Assembly (NCBI RefSeq): GCF_023546765.1
Contig: NZ_CP097484.1
Coordinates: 4,967,501 to 5,031,500, forward strand
Source: Methylobacterium tardum
GTDB lineage: Bacteria > Pseudomonadota > Alphaproteobacteria > Rhizobiales > Beijerinckiaceae
Direction: 5' to 3'
DNA: 64,000 nucleotides
Shown: in pieces, positions 53,059-62,476 of the stretch
How the letters are laid out: the number at the start of each line of letters is the position of its first letter
Numbering within the stretch: the first letter of the stretch is position 1
Notes under the pieces: model-generated
Database searches by the model: none
Seen by the model: only the letters and a program-made list of their open reading frames with translations
What the model was told of the DNA's origin: nothing
Translations under genes and position numbers: made by a program

Positions 53059-53756
53059 CCGGGGACGACTCCGTGGACTCCGTCCTGCCCCTCCGGCGCG
53101 AGGGCATCGGCGCCATCGTGGCGCGCCTGGAGGAGGACATCATCTTCGGGCGGCTCGCTCCCGGAGCCCGCCTGACCGAGGATGCCCTGATGGCGCGCTT
53201 CGGCGCCTCCCGACACTTCATCCGCCAGGCCCTGGTCGAGATGGAGCGCCGGGGCGTCGTCGGGCGGGAGCGGAACGTCGGGGCGACCGTCAGGTCCTAC
53301 TCCGCCGAGGAGGTCCGGCAGATCTACGAAGTCCGCGAGATGCTGACGCGGCAGGCGATGCTGATGATCGCGCTGCCGGCCGCGCCCGACCTCATCGCCC
53401 GCCTCGAGGCGCTTCAGGACGCCTACTGCGACAAGGTGGAGAAGCGCGACCTGCGCGGCATCCACGAGGCGAACGACGCCTTCCACGTCGCCCTGTTCGA
53501 GGCCTGCGGGAACCCGTACCTCGTGCGCACGCTCACCGACTATATGGGCCTGACGCTTCCGATACGCGCCAAGACCCTGGCGGATGCCGACGGCCTTCGG
53601 CTCTCGATCAGCCAGCATGGGATCATGATCGACCTTCTGCGCGACCGCGACCGCTGGGCGCTGGCGCAGCTCAGCGTCGATCACCTGCAGCTCAGCAAGG
53701 TCGATTATCTCGCCCGCATCGCCGCCACCCGGGAGCCGGTCCCGGCGCTGCGATAG
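53055..53756 (+). CDS. GntR-family transcriptional regulator, FCD type
   Basis: A 233-residue regulator. Winged helix residues include IGAIVARLEEDIIFGRLAPGARLTE and RFGASRHFIRQALVEMERRGVVGRERNVGATV; the FCD domain has EVREMLTRQAMLMIAL, IHEANDAFHVALFEACGNPYLV and SQHGIMIDLLRDRD. The GTG at 53055 overlaps the oxidoreductase stop (GTGA). As the last gene of the carbohydrate operon it is the probable repressor of the operon, acting at the inverted repeat near 47662-47738. Confidence 0.88.
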   Translation: MTGDDSVDSVLPLRREGIGAIVARLEEDIIFGRLAPGARLTEDALMARFGASRHFIRQALVEMERRGVVGRERNVGATVRSYSAEEVRQIYEVREMLTRQAMLMIALPAAPDLIARLEALQDAYCDKVEKRDLRGIHEANDAFHVALFEACGNPYLVRTLTDYMGLTLPIRAKTLADADGLRLSISQHGIMIDLLRDRDRWALAQLSVDHLQLSKVDYLARIAATREPVPALR

Positions 53757-53878
53757 CCGCCGGCCCATTCCCGGCGCGACGGTCTCAACCCGGCCGCGTT
53801 GAAGCAGATCAGCGCCGCTCCTGCCGAGAGGGGGGCTTCGGCGCTCTCCCGAGCCGCGGATACGAGGGGAGGCTTCCA

Positions 53879-55009
53879 ATGCAGAATTTCACCGTCGCCT
53901 GGGACGCGGCGCGGCTGGCCTGGGTCAGGGAGCGCGTGCGGGCCCATCGCATGCCGCGCCTGCCGGCGGAGGCCGGATGGCGCTACGGCTGCGACCCGGA
54001 ATTCCTCGCCGGCCTGTGGGCCTACTGGCTCGACGGCTTCGGCGAGGCCAAAGCGGCGGCCGAGCTCAACCGCTTCCCGCAGATCCTGGCCCGGGTCGAG
54101 GATCTAGACCTGCACGCCGTCCACGTCGTCGGCGAGGCGGAAGGCCGGCGCCCCCTGCTGCTGATCCACGGCTGGCCGGGCTCGATCTACGAGTTCTGGT
54201 CGGTGATCGAGCCCCTGGCCTTCCCGTCGCGCCACGGCGGGCGGCCGGAGGACGCGTTCGACCTCGTGATCCCGGCGCTGCCGGGCTTCGGCTTCTCGGG
54301 AAAGCCCGCCGCGCCGATCGGGCCGCGTACGACGGCGCGTCTGTTCGACCGCCTGATGCGCGAGGGGCTGGGCTATTCCCGATACCGGGTGCAGGGCGGC
54401 GACTGGGGCGCCGGTGTCGCGGCCTGGCTCGGCCTCGACCACGCCGCGTCGCTGGAGGCGATCCATCTCAACTACCTGCTGGTGCAGCCCGATGCCGAAC
54501 CCGAGAGCGCGGCGGAGCGGGCCTGGCAGAAGGCGGCCGCGGCCAGTCAGCAGGCGCTCGGGGCCTACGCGCAGCTCCAGGGCACCAAGCCGCTCTCGTT
54601 AGGCTACGCCATGGCGGACGAGCCGGTGGCGCAGTTGGCGTGGCTGGTCGAGCGCTTCCACGACTGGGCCGACCTGCGGGAGCGGCCCTTCGCGCAGGTC
54701 TTCTCGAACGATCAGCTCCTGACCAACGCCCTGCTCTACATCCTGACCGATGCCTTCGCGACGGCGACGTGGTTCTATGCCGGCGCGCAGCAGGAGAGCG
54801 TCCGCCGGATGCCGCCGGGGCGCCGCGTCACGGTGCCGACGGCCTTCGCGGCCTACCCGGATCCGCGCACGCCCGCGCCGCCGCGGGAGTGGCTGGAGCG
54901 CGGCTACGCGGTCTCGCGCTGGCAGACGATGCCGCGCGGCGGGCACTTCGCCGCCCTGGAAGCCCCAGACCTGTTCGTCCGGGATCTGCGGGAGTGGGGC
55001 CGCGGCTGA
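53879..55009 (+). CDS. Epoxide hydrolase (alpha/beta-hydrolase, EHN-type)
   Basis: A 376-residue protein. An N-terminal EHN segment (WRYGCDPEFLAGLWAYWLDGFG, AAAELNRFPQIL) precedes the alpha/beta-hydrolase core with oxyanion motif HGWPGS (97-102), nucleophile D175 in GGDWGAG and catalytic His in RGGHFAALEAPDLF. This arrangement is that of microsomal/juvenile-hormone-type epoxide hydrolases. GGGGAGG lies 7 bases upstream of the ATG at 53879. No signal peptide. The natural epoxide substrate is unknown. Confidence 0.88.
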   Translation: MQNFTVAWDAARLAWVRERVRAHRMPRLPAEAGWRYGCDPEFLAGLWAYWLDGFGEAKAAAELNRFPQILARVEDLDLHAVHVVGEAEGRRPLLLIHGWPGSIYEFWSVIEPLAFPSRHGGRPEDAFDLVIPALPGFGFSGKPAAPIGPRTTARLFDRLMREGLGYSRYRVQGGDWGAGVAAWLGLDHAASLEAIHLNYLLVQPDAEPESAAERAWQKAAAASQQALGAYAQLQGTKPLSLGYAMADEPVAQLAWLVERFHDWADLRERPFAQVFSNDQLLTNALLYILTDAFATATWFYAGAQQESVRRMPPGRRVTVPTAFAAYPDPRTPAPPREWLERGYAVSRWQTMPRGGHFAALEAPDLFVRDLREWGRG

Positions 55010-55094
55010 GGGGGCATCCCGCCGCATCCCGGACCCGGCCCCGCCCTGACGCGTTGGCCCGAACATCCCCCATCATCGGATTGGAGTGCGCGCT

Positions 55095-56300
55095 ATGAAG
55101 CTGGCTGTTGGCGTTCGCATCGGGCTGGCCGCGTCGTTGATGTCCGGTGCCGTCGGGCTGGCGGGCCCCGCCGCGGCTCAGGACGCCAATTCCGGACCGG
55201 GGAAGCTCACCAAGGTGGCGGGCTTCGCGCATCAGGTCACCGGCATCACCGTCAGCCGCGACGGGCGCATGTTCGTCAACTTCCCCCGCTGGAGCGAGGA
55301 CGCCCCCGTCTCGGTGGCCGAGGTGAAGGACGGCAAGCCCGTCCCGTACCCCGACGCGGACTGGAACAGCTGGCGCAACGCCAAGGCGGACGAGGTTGAC
55401 CCGAAGACCCACTTCGTCTGCGTGCAGAGCGTCGTGGCCGACGGCCAGGACCGTCTCTGGGTGGTCGATGCGGCCGCGCCCGCCATGGCGCACGTGATCA
55501 AGGACGGCCCCAAGCTCGTCGGCATCGACCTGAAGACCAACCAGGTCGTGAAGACGATCCCGTTCGACACCAGCACGGTGCTGCAGGCCTCCTACATCAA
55601 CGACGTGCGGATCGCGCCCGACGGCAAGACCGCCTACCTGACCGATTCTGGCGCCGAGGGGGCGCTGATCGTGGTGGATCTCGACAGCGGCTCCGCCAAG
55701 CGCGTGCTGTCCGGCCATGCCACGACCATGCCGGACAAGAGCGTGACCGTGCAGTATGACGGCAAGCCGCTGCGCCGCCCGGATGGCCGCGGCGTCGCGT
55801 TCTCGGCCGACGGCATCGCCCTCTCGCCGGACGGGAAGACGCTGTACTGGCAGGCCATCAAGGGCAAGACGCTCTACAGCCTGCCGACCGACGCGCTCAC
55901 CGGTTGGGCGACCGCCGCGTTCGTGCCCGAGATGCTGAGCGACAGGACGCTGGACTCGAAGATCGTCACGGTCGGCGAGAACGGCCCCGCCGACGGCCTG
56001 CTGATCGCCCGCAAGGACGGGCGGATGTACGTGACCTCGCCGCAGGACAATGCCGTGAAGGTCCGCGACCTCACCGCCAAGGGCAGCGGCCTCACCACCC
56101 TGGTGCAGGACCCGCAATTGCGGTGGCCGGATACGTTCAGCGAGGGGCCGGACGGCACGATCTACGTGACGACGTCCCACATCCAGGACTCGGCCGACTA
56201 CAAGCCCGGCGCGCCGATCAGCCTTCCAACGGAACTCTGGGCGATCTCGTCGGGACCGGGCGAGGCGACGGGCGCCACAGCGCCCGGGACGCCCCGCTGA
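55095..56300 (+). CDS. Major royal jelly protein/yellow-family secreted protein
   Basis: A 401-residue protein with a signal peptide ending GPAAAQ. It is a beta-propeller of the MRJP/yellow family: VTGITVSRDGRMFVNFPRWSED, WNSWRN, VVADGQDRLWVVDAAAP, YINDVRIAPDGKTAYLTDSGAEGALIVVDL and DGIALSPDGKTLYWQAIKGKTLYSLPT. GGAG lies 8 bases before the ATG at 55095; a GTG three codons earlier is less likely. Bacterial members are poorly characterised; export to the periplasm is expected. Confidence 0.86.
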   Translation: MKLAVGVRIGLAASLMSGAVGLAGPAAAQDANSGPGKLTKVAGFAHQVTGITVSRDGRMFVNFPRWSEDAPVSVAEVKDGKPVPYPDADWNSWRNAKADEVDPKTHFVCVQSVVADGQDRLWVVDAAAPAMAHVIKDGPKLVGIDLKTNQVVKTIPFDTSTVLQASYINDVRIAPDGKTAYLTDSGAEGALIVVDLDSGSAKRVLSGHATTMPDKSVTVQYDGKPLRRPDGRGVAFSADGIALSPDGKTLYWQAIKGKTLYSLPTDALTGWATAAFVPEMLSDRTLDSKIVTVGENGPADGLLIARKDGRMYVTSPQDNAVKVRDLTAKGSGLTTLVQDPQLRWPDTFSEGPDGTIYVTTSHIQDSADYKPGAPISLPTELWAISSGPGEATGATAPGTPR

Positions 56301-56359
56301 GGTTCAGCAGGGCCCGTCGGCGCGCCCCCGGCCGGGGGCGTTCAAGCGGACGGCGCCGC

Positions 56360-57652
56360 TCACCCCCGGGCCGCCGCTCTGCCGGACGGGTTCGCCGGGC
56401 CGGCATGCGACAGGAAGAACCGGACCATCTCCCGACTGGCGTCCGGGCCGCGCGCATCGGTGAACGACCCGGCCGGATCGCCACCCGACCACGCGTGGCC
56501 GGTCCCGTGCAGTACCCAATGCTCCAGCACGGCCCGGCCCGACGCGTCGCTGCGCACCGTGCGGGTGTAAGCCACGCCGTCCGGCGTCCGCCCCGCGCTG
56601 ACCGCCTGCGCGAGGTCCGGTCCGGCCGGTCCCTGTGCGGCCACCCGATCGCCGTTGGCCACGTTCACGGTCCTGTCGCCGTCGCCGTGGAACACGATCG
56701 TCGGGACGCCGTGCCGCGTCCCTCCGGACGCTCCGGCACCACTCCCGCGCATCGCCGCGAAGGCGGAGGGCATGTCGCGGGCCGCGCCGCAAGCGAGCCC
56801 GGAATGCACGCCCACAGCCGCGAACAGGTCGGGATGCGTCGAAGCCAGGATCGCGGCCGCGGCGCCGCCTGCCGAGAGACCGGCGGCATAGACCCGGCTC
56901 GCGTCGCCCGAGAATTCCGCGATCACCTGCCGGACGATGCCGGCGATCAGCGCGGGCTCGCCACCCTCGCGCTGCTGGTCGCCCGGCTCGTACCAGTTCC
57001 AGCAGCGCTGCATGTTGGCGGAGCGCGGCTGCTCCGGATACACCACCAGGAACGTCTGTTCCTCGGCGACCGTGTTCATCCGGGTCCCGCGCGCAAAGTC
57101 GTCCGGGTTCTGGGTGCAACCGTGCAGCATCACCACGACCGGCAGCGCTTGACCGGTGTAGCCGCTGGGCACGTAGACCTTGTAGTTCCGACTGCCGACG
57201 GCATCCGTGAAGGTGCGGGCCTCGAAGCGCGCGCCGTCCGGGAGCGGCGCGGCCGGCGTTGCGGCTCCGAGACCGTCGTCGAGGCCGGAGCCCAGACCGG
57301 TCCCGACGCCGCCCTTCGCCAGCGCCGCCTTGATCGTCCGCATCACATCCCCGGCGATGTCGCCGTGGGGCGCGAAGGCCGGCTTGTCCGGAGCACCGCC
57401 CGGCGCGGCATCCGGCGCCGTCCAGGCTTCGCCGGGGCTCGCGGGCGGGCGCATGTCGATCGTCGCGCCGCCCTCCGCGCCCTTCGCCTCGGCGGCGGAG
57501 GCCGCGGCCTTCTGGCCCTCGGCCCAGCGGGCGTAGGCCGCGGCCTGTTGCGTCTGCAACCGGGCCATCCGCTCCATCATCCGCGCCGTGCGTGCCGGGT
57601 CGAGCTTGGGCATGCCGAGCTTGGAGAAGTCCATCTTCGGAAAGGCGTTCAT
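56360..57652 (-). CDS. PHB-depolymerase-type esterase (LpqC family)
   Basis: A 430-residue protein. Residues 1-130 form an atypical, charged Ala/Gly-rich region without a signal peptide, including a helical segment ARTARMMERMARLQTQQAAA. The catalytic domain from about 140 has oxyanion motif LHGCTQNPDDFARGT, nucleophile S260 in AAGLSAGGAAA, and a C-terminal HGTGHAWSGGD histidine. The family hydrolyses polyhydroxybutyrate or short-chain esters. Absence of a leader suggests an intracellular role, perhaps on PHB granules, which this lineage makes. Confidence 0.8.
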   Translation of the reverse strand: MNAFPKMDFSKLGMPKLDPARTARMMERMARLQTQQAAAYARWAEGQKAAASAAEAKGAEGGATIDMRPPASPGEAWTAPDAAPGGAPDKPAFAPHGDIAGDVMRTIKAALAKGGVGTGLGSGLDDGLGAATPAAPLPDGARFEARTFTDAVGSRNYKVYVPSGYTGQALPVVVMLHGCTQNPDDFARGTRMNTVAEEQTFLVVYPEQPRSANMQRCWNWYEPGDQQREGGEPALIAGIVRQVIAEFSGDASRVYAAGLSAGGAAAAILASTHPDLFAAVGVHSGLACGAARDMPSAFAAMRGSGAGASGGTRHGVPTIVFHGDGDRTVNVANGDRVAAQGPAGPDLAQAVSAGRTPDGVAYTRTVRSDASGRAVLEHWVLHGTGHAWSGGDPAGSFTDARGPDASREMVRFFLSHAGPANPSGRAAARG

Positions 57653-57732
57653 GGGGTCTGATCCTGGTGCGCGCGATGGACGGAGCGGAAGGCTCGGCCT
57701 CGCCCGGGGAGCATCGTGTCGGCGTTGGCGTG

Positions 57733-58152
57733 TCAGGTAATCCGGTCGGCCAAGGCGGCCTTGACTGCGGGGCTGGCCTGGAAGGCGCCGAGCACCTCGA
57801 CCGCGGCGATGGCCGCGCGTGCGAGCTCGGGGGTGACATCCGGAGCGATGCTGGCCAGCCCGAGCACCTGAATGTGGATCGGCGTCCCGGAGTCGCGGGC
57901 GGCTTCGAGCGTCTGCTTCGAGTAGTACGACAGGCCCAGCCGCAACTGCTTGCGGCTGACGGACTGCCTCACGGCCTCGCCCTGGCGCTCGATCTGGTTG
58001 CGCACCGCGGTGCGGATGAAATCGGCCCGGTTGGCGTAGAAGCCGTCGCGCACCATCAGGTCGATATGGCCCAGATCGACGAAGCCGAAATTGACCGTCA
58101 GCTTCTCGCTGTCGGGCAGCTTCGGCCGCAGCTCACGCACGTTCTCCGCCAT
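57733..58152 (-). CDS. Ribbon-helix-helix (CopG-like) transcriptional regulator
   Basis: A 139-residue protein. Residues about 17-58 (KLTVNFGFVDLGHIDLMVRDGFYANRADFIRTAVRNQIE) make a ribbon-helix-helix DNA-binding fold like the CopG/ParD group. The rest is a helical C-terminal domain with no recognised family. No toxin-like partner is adjacent, so a toxin-antitoxin role is not supported. It may regulate the PHB-type esterase, which lies downstream in the same orientation. Confidence 0.72.
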   Translation of the reverse strand: MAENVRELRPKLPDSEKLTVNFGFVDLGHIDLMVRDGFYANRADFIRTAVRNQIERQGEAVRQSVSRKQLRLGLSYYSKQTLEAARDSGTPIHIQVLGLASIAPDVTPELARAAIAAVEVLGAFQASPAVKAALADRIT

Positions 58153-58434
58153 TGCGACCCTCCTAAGACCATCCCGTTGGATGGTCTGAAGATGGCGAGC
58201 GCATTCTTTCGTGCAAGGGCAGGATCGGAAATTCGCTTTGCGCCGAGGCGGCCGACACCGTGAAGGCGAAGGCTTTCTGGAACCTCCGCCTCGGCGGGCT
58301 GCACCACGCGTCCGATCTCGACCGCGCAGGGATCGGCGACCGCGTCAGCGGCGGCCACGCCTCCCCGCGAGACATCGGCGTCCCGCGCAGCGGCATCTCC
58401 CGCCCGGCCATACCGGGATCGGGAGCACGGGGCG

Positions 58435-59823
58435 CTATCGCGACGTCGCGGATGCGCCGGGCGCCGGCGATGCCCCATCTTGCCGTTGGCCGGCGCGCCA
58501 GACCTCGACGATCCGGACGCTGTTGGCGATGTCCTTGGACGGGTCCGCCTCGAGGATCACGAGGTCGGCGCGGCGGCCGGCTTCCAGCGTGCCGCGATCG
58601 GAAAGGCCGAGAAGCTCGGCCGCTTTCGACGTTGCGGTGGTGAGGGCCTGCATGGGTGTGAAGCCCGCCTGCACCATCAAGGCCAGTTCGCGGTGCTCGG
58701 CGACGCCGGGAACGCGCTCGGGTGCCGCGCCGCTGTCGGTGCCGAACCCGATCCGCACGCCGGTGTCGGCGAGACGCTTCAGATTGGCCAGATTCACCGC
58801 CAGCGAATCCCGGGCGGCCTGCGCCTTGGCGCTCGCGCGCGTCTCGCGCTGCCACGCCGGATCGTCGAACCGGGCCTTCAGATCGGGGGCCAGCGCCGTC
58901 CGGACGAACGGGGTCTGCGCCCAGGCCGGGGCGTCCGCATAGACGAACGTCGCCTCGTCGAGGGCGAGCGTCGCGATGTACCACGTGTTCTGCGCCTTGA
59001 GCAGCGCGATCAGGTCGGGATCGACGGGCTTGTCGCGCACGCCGTGGGCCAGCACATCCACACCGGCCTTGGTGATCGCACGCGCATCCTCCAGGTCGTG
59101 GACATGCGCCGCGACCCGCAGGCCGAGCCGGTGCGCCTCGTCGATCACTGCCTCGTAGACCGCGGGCTGCATCTTCGCCGGCACAGCCCCGCCGAAATCG
59201 TCGAGCCAGAGCTTCACCATGTCGGTGCCGCGCCCCTTCATCGCGCGGACGGCCTCGCGGCCCTCTTCGGCATTGGCGGGACGGAAGAGCTGATCCGCGC
59301 TCACGCGGATCATCGCCTGGGGTGGGCCCCCGTCCGGTACGCCGATGCCGCGGTCGACCCCGAACAGGTCGGCGCCGGGAATCCGGCCCGCATGCGCCTC
59401 GGCGCGGATCTCCGGCATGATCGCGCCGTTGAGCCCGAGCGCCATGATCGTGGTGACGCCCCGGTCGGTATAGGCCTTGAGCTGGGCGAGGATGTTCTCG
59501 CGGGTGTAGTTCCGGGCGCCGACATCGACGCCCTGGACGATGCCGACATGGGAATGGTCGGAGATCAGCCCCGGCATGATCGTGCGGCCGCGCATCTCCC
59601 GGATCTCGGCATCGGACGGGACCGCGACCGCGGTGCGCGGTCCTGCCGCGACGATGCGGTCGCCGTCGACGATCACCACGGCGTCCTCGACAGGCTCGGC
59701 CGATCGACCGTCGATCAGCCGGATTCCCGAGAAGGCCAGCGGTTTCGCGACGGCGCTGCCGAGGCAACCGAAACCGAGACTCATGGCAGCCGCCACAACC
59801 GGCAGTAACGCGTACTGTCGCAT
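58435..59823 (-). CDS. Exported amidohydrolase-family enzyme (imidazolonepropionase-like)
   Basis: A 462-residue amidohydrolase with a signal peptide ending GSAVA. Metal site residues are visible: H90 and H92 in SDHSHVG, the later His in RVAAHVHDLEDA, and Asp in GFGTDSGAAPE. The C-terminus has GLSDRGTLEAGRRADLVILEADPSKDI, common to prolidase- and imidazolonepropionase-like amidohydrolases. It is probably periplasmic and could act on peptides, lactones or esters; the substrate is not predictable. The gene stands alone, divergent from the TAXI binding protein gene. Confidence 0.82.
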   Translation of the reverse strand: MRQYALLPVVAAAMSLGFGCLGSAVAKPLAFSGIRLIDGRSAEPVEDAVVIVDGDRIVAAGPRTAVAVPSDAEIREMRGRTIMPGLISDHSHVGIVQGVDVGARNYTRENILAQLKAYTDRGVTTIMALGLNGAIMPEIRAEAHAGRIPGADLFGVDRGIGVPDGGPPQAMIRVSADQLFRPANAEEGREAVRAMKGRGTDMVKLWLDDFGGAVPAKMQPAVYEAVIDEAHRLGLRVAAHVHDLEDARAITKAGVDVLAHGVRDKPVDPDLIALLKAQNTWYIATLALDEATFVYADAPAWAQTPFVRTALAPDLKARFDDPAWQRETRASAKAQAARDSLAVNLANLKRLADTGVRIGFGTDSGAAPERVPGVAEHRELALMVQAGFTPMQALTTATSKAAELLGLSDRGTLEAGRRADLVILEADPSKDIANSVRIVEVWRAGQRQDGASPAPGASATSR

Positions 59824-59986
59824 CGCCTTGTCCTCCCGATCCAGCGCGGGGCATTGTCGGCCGCTGGGGTTGGCGTGCGGCCTTGGCTCGCGCGTCTGGC
59901 TTGCGCGTCGATCTGAGGGCTTTCCGGCGCGATTGTCGAGGTGTGCCGCACCGCTCCGGCGCTGCTGAACACCGCGGAGGGAGAAT

Positions 59987-60949
59987 ATGATGCGGCGGCG
60001 TCAACTGCTCCTGGATTTGGCGGCCTGCAGCTTGATCGCGCCCGCACGGGCTCAGCAGCCCGAGGCCGCCCTCAACCTGACCCTCGGGACCGCGACGCCG
60101 GGCGGTTCCTTCCCGGCCTTCGGCCGCGCGCTCATCGCCGCACTCCGCGACGTCGATCCCGGGGTGACCATCGAGCCGAGGATCACCAAGGGCTCGACAG
60201 AGAACCTGACCCTGCTCAAAGCGGGGCAGCTCGACCTCGCCCTGGTGCAGGGTGAGTATGCCTACGAGGCCTTGTCCGGCGAACAGGCCCGAAGCGATCG
60301 CCTGTCGGTCGTGGCCCCCATCGACGCGTCGCCCGGGCTGTTCGTGGTCCCGGCCTCCAGTCCGATCCGGGGCGTTCAGGATCTGCGCGGCCGTGCCGTG
60401 GCGCTCGGGACGCGCGGCTCGGGCTTCACCATCATGGGAAGAACCGTGCTCCAGGGCTCCGGCCTCGATCCCGACCACGACATCACGCCGATCCTCCTCG
60501 GCGACGCCGGCGAGGGCGCCGCACAGGTTCTCGACGGCCGCGCGGCGGCCCTGTGGGGCGCAAGCCTCGGCTGGCCGGGCTTCAGGACGCTCGCGGATGC
60601 TCCGGGCGGCGCCCGCTTCTTCGGCCCCGCCCCCGAGGCGATCCCCACCATCCTGGCCCTGCGCGCCTCGATGCGCCGTCTGACCGTCCCGCCCGCCTCC
60701 TTCCGCGGACAGGACGCGGCGATCGAGACCGTCGGGTCCTGGAGCTTCATCCTGGCGCGCCCCGGCCTCGACGCGGTCGGTGTCACCCGGCTCGTCCGCG
60801 CGATCGACCGGGGCCGGGAGACCTTGGCCCGGTCCTATCCTCAGGGCCGCGAGAGCGACCCGCGCAATCTGGTCGCGACCGTGCCGGCCGCCTGGCTGCA
60901 TCCAGCGACGGCCGCATACCTGCTCGCGGTGGGAGCCGATCCGGGATGA
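59987..60949 (+). CDS. TAXI-family TRAP transporter substrate-binding protein
   Basis: A 320-residue exported protein (leader MMRRRQLLLDLAACSLIAPARA). The TAXI pattern is clear: LTLGTATPGGSFPAFGRALIAAL, ITKGSTENLTLLKAGQLDLALVQGEYAYEA, GVQDLRGRAVALGTRGSGFTIMGRTVL and a C-terminal VPAAWLHPATAAYLLAVG. Normally TAXI proteins deliver ligands to a fused TRAP membrane protein, but none is encoded here. Its stop is 85 bases before the amidohydrolase gene on the same strand, so they may share function. Confidence 0.85.
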   Translation: MMRRRQLLLDLAACSLIAPARAQQPEAALNLTLGTATPGGSFPAFGRALIAALRDVDPGVTIEPRITKGSTENLTLLKAGQLDLALVQGEYAYEALSGEQARSDRLSVVAPIDASPGLFVVPASSPIRGVQDLRGRAVALGTRGSGFTIMGRTVLQGSGLDPDHDITPILLGDAGEGAAQVLDGRAAALWGASLGWPGFRTLADAPGGARFFGPAPEAIPTILALRASMRRLTVPPASFRGQDAAIETVGSWSFILARPGLDAVGVTRLVRAIDRGRETLARSYPQGRESDPRNLVATVPAAWLHPATAAYLLAVGADPG

Positions 60950-61034
60950 GCGCGGATCGACCGTTTCCGAACGGCACGCCGGCCCTCGGCGACACGCAGC
61001 ACACGCACGGTACCCAGCCGGAGGACGCCCAACG

Positions 61035-62213
61035 ATGACCGTCGAGATCGAGCCTGGGGCAGGCGCGTCCTGCCCATGCTGCCTGCCGCGCCGCGGCTTC
61101 ATGCGCGGTCTAGCCGGCTTGGGTGCCGGCTTGGGCGCGGCGGTGTCGATCTCGGCGCAGGCCGAGCCCGCGCGCCACACCGGCCTCGTCATCGACTGCC
61201 ACGGCCACTACACGACCGAGCCGGCCGCCATGCTGGCGTGGCGCAAGCGCCAGGTCGACGCCATCAACGACCCCGCGCAATCGCCCTCGCCCGCCGACTT
61301 GAAGGTCAGCGACGACGAGGTGCGCGCCAGCGTGAGTGATCGACAGCTCAAGCTTCAGTCCGAGCGCGGCATCTCCCTCGCTCTGTTCTCGCCGCGCGCC
61401 GGCGGGATGGGCCACCACATCGGCAATGCCCGCACCAGCCTCGACTGGTCGATCGTGTCGAACGACATGATCCACCGCGTCGCGAGCCTGATGCCGAAAA
61501 ACTTCGTGGGCGTCTGCCAGCTGCCGCAGACGCCGGGCGTCTCGCCGAAGAACTGCACGGCCGAGTTGGAGCGCTGCGTGAAGGAACTCGGCTTCGTCGG
61601 CTGCAACGTCAACCCGGACCCGTCCGGCGGCTATTGGACGGATCCGCCGCTGTCCGACCGCTTCTGGTACCCGCTCTGGGAGAAGATGGTCGAGCTCGAT
61701 GTGCCGGGCATGGTCCATGTCAGCGCCTCGGCCAACCGCAACTTCCAGGCGACCGGAGCGCACTACATCAACGGCGACACCAGCGCCTTCATGCAGTTCG
61801 TCACGTCGGACCTGTTCAAGGACTTCCCGACGCTGCGCCTGATCATTCCCCATGGCGGCGGCGCGGTTCCCTATCACTGGGGCCGCTATCGGGGACTCGC
61901 CCAGGACATGAAGCGGCCTCCGCTCTCCGCGCTGATGGGCAACGTCTTCTTCGACACCTGTGTCTACCATCAGCCGGGCATCGACCTGCTGCTCAAGGTC
62001 GTGCCCTCCGACAACGTGCTGTTCGCCTCGGAGATGGTGGGTGCGGTGAACGGGATCGATCCTGAAACGGGGCACGCCTACGACGACACCAAGCGCTACG
62101 TCGAAGCCGCCGCCCTGTCCGACGCGGATCGGGCCAAGGTCTTTGCGGGCAACGCGCTCAAGGTCTATCCGCGCCTCCCGGACAAGCTCCGGGCGGCCGG
62201 TCTGGTCCCATGA
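61035..62213 (+). CDS. Amidohydrolase resembling 4-oxalomesaconate hydratase (LigJ), with Tat-like leader
   Basis: A 392-residue protein. The catalytic part has the LigJ pattern IDCHGHYTTEPAAMLAWRKRQVDAIND (metal ligands H56, H58), GCNVNPDPSGGYWTDPPLSD, LIIPHGGGAVPYHWGR and FASEMVGAVNGIDPETGHAYDDTKRY. LigJ hydrates 4-oxalomesaconate in the protocatechuate 4,5-cleavage pathway and is normally cytosolic. Here residues 1-45 (CPCCLPRRGFMRGLAGLGAG) look like a twin-arginine leader, so this version may be periplasmic. No other lig genes are near. The reaction is therefore uncertain; a related decarboxylase is possible. Confidence 0.78.
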   Translation: MTVEIEPGAGASCPCCLPRRGFMRGLAGLGAGLGAAVSISAQAEPARHTGLVIDCHGHYTTEPAAMLAWRKRQVDAINDPAQSPSPADLKVSDDEVRASVSDRQLKLQSERGISLALFSPRAGGMGHHIGNARTSLDWSIVSNDMIHRVASLMPKNFVGVCQLPQTPGVSPKNCTAELERCVKELGFVGCNVNPDPSGGYWTDPPLSDRFWYPLWEKMVELDVPGMVHVSASANRNFQATGAHYINGDTSAFMQFVTSDLFKDFPTLRLIIPHGGGAVPYHWGRYRGLAQDMKRPPLSALMGNVFFDTCVYHQPGIDLLLKVVPSDNVLFASEMVGAVNGIDPETGHAYDDTKRYVEAAALSDADRAKVFAGNALKVYPRLPDKLRAAGLVP

Positions 62214-62476
62214 CAGCCGGTCCTCACCCCGGCGCCGATCGCGCGTGGCGGCCAGCGCGCGGCTGTCGCGGCAACTGGCCCCGCTCAGCCTCAGGCCGAG
62301 CGGCATAGCGTTGGCGTCCACGCTGAGCGGGCGCTTCGCACCGAAGCAGCGGTCGGCCTGTAACCGCGCCTGAGAAGCCGGTACGGATCCCGGCATGCCC
62401 GCTGCACGTCGGAACCGGCCCGGCACCGGTCAGGGGAGCGACGCACGGCCGCCGTCGCCTTCAACGAGGACACCCG

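Noticed and set aside
57733..58152. Ribbon-helix-helix gene as an antitoxin
   Set aside because: No small toxin-like gene is adjacent; neighbours are an esterase and an unrelated amidohydrolase.
58163..61192. Open frame of about 1000 codons on the minus strand
   Set aside because: It overlaps the amidohydrolase, TAXI and LigJ-like genes in other frames and translates to Arg/Gly/Pro-rich sequence without motifs, a common artefact in very G+C-rich DNA.
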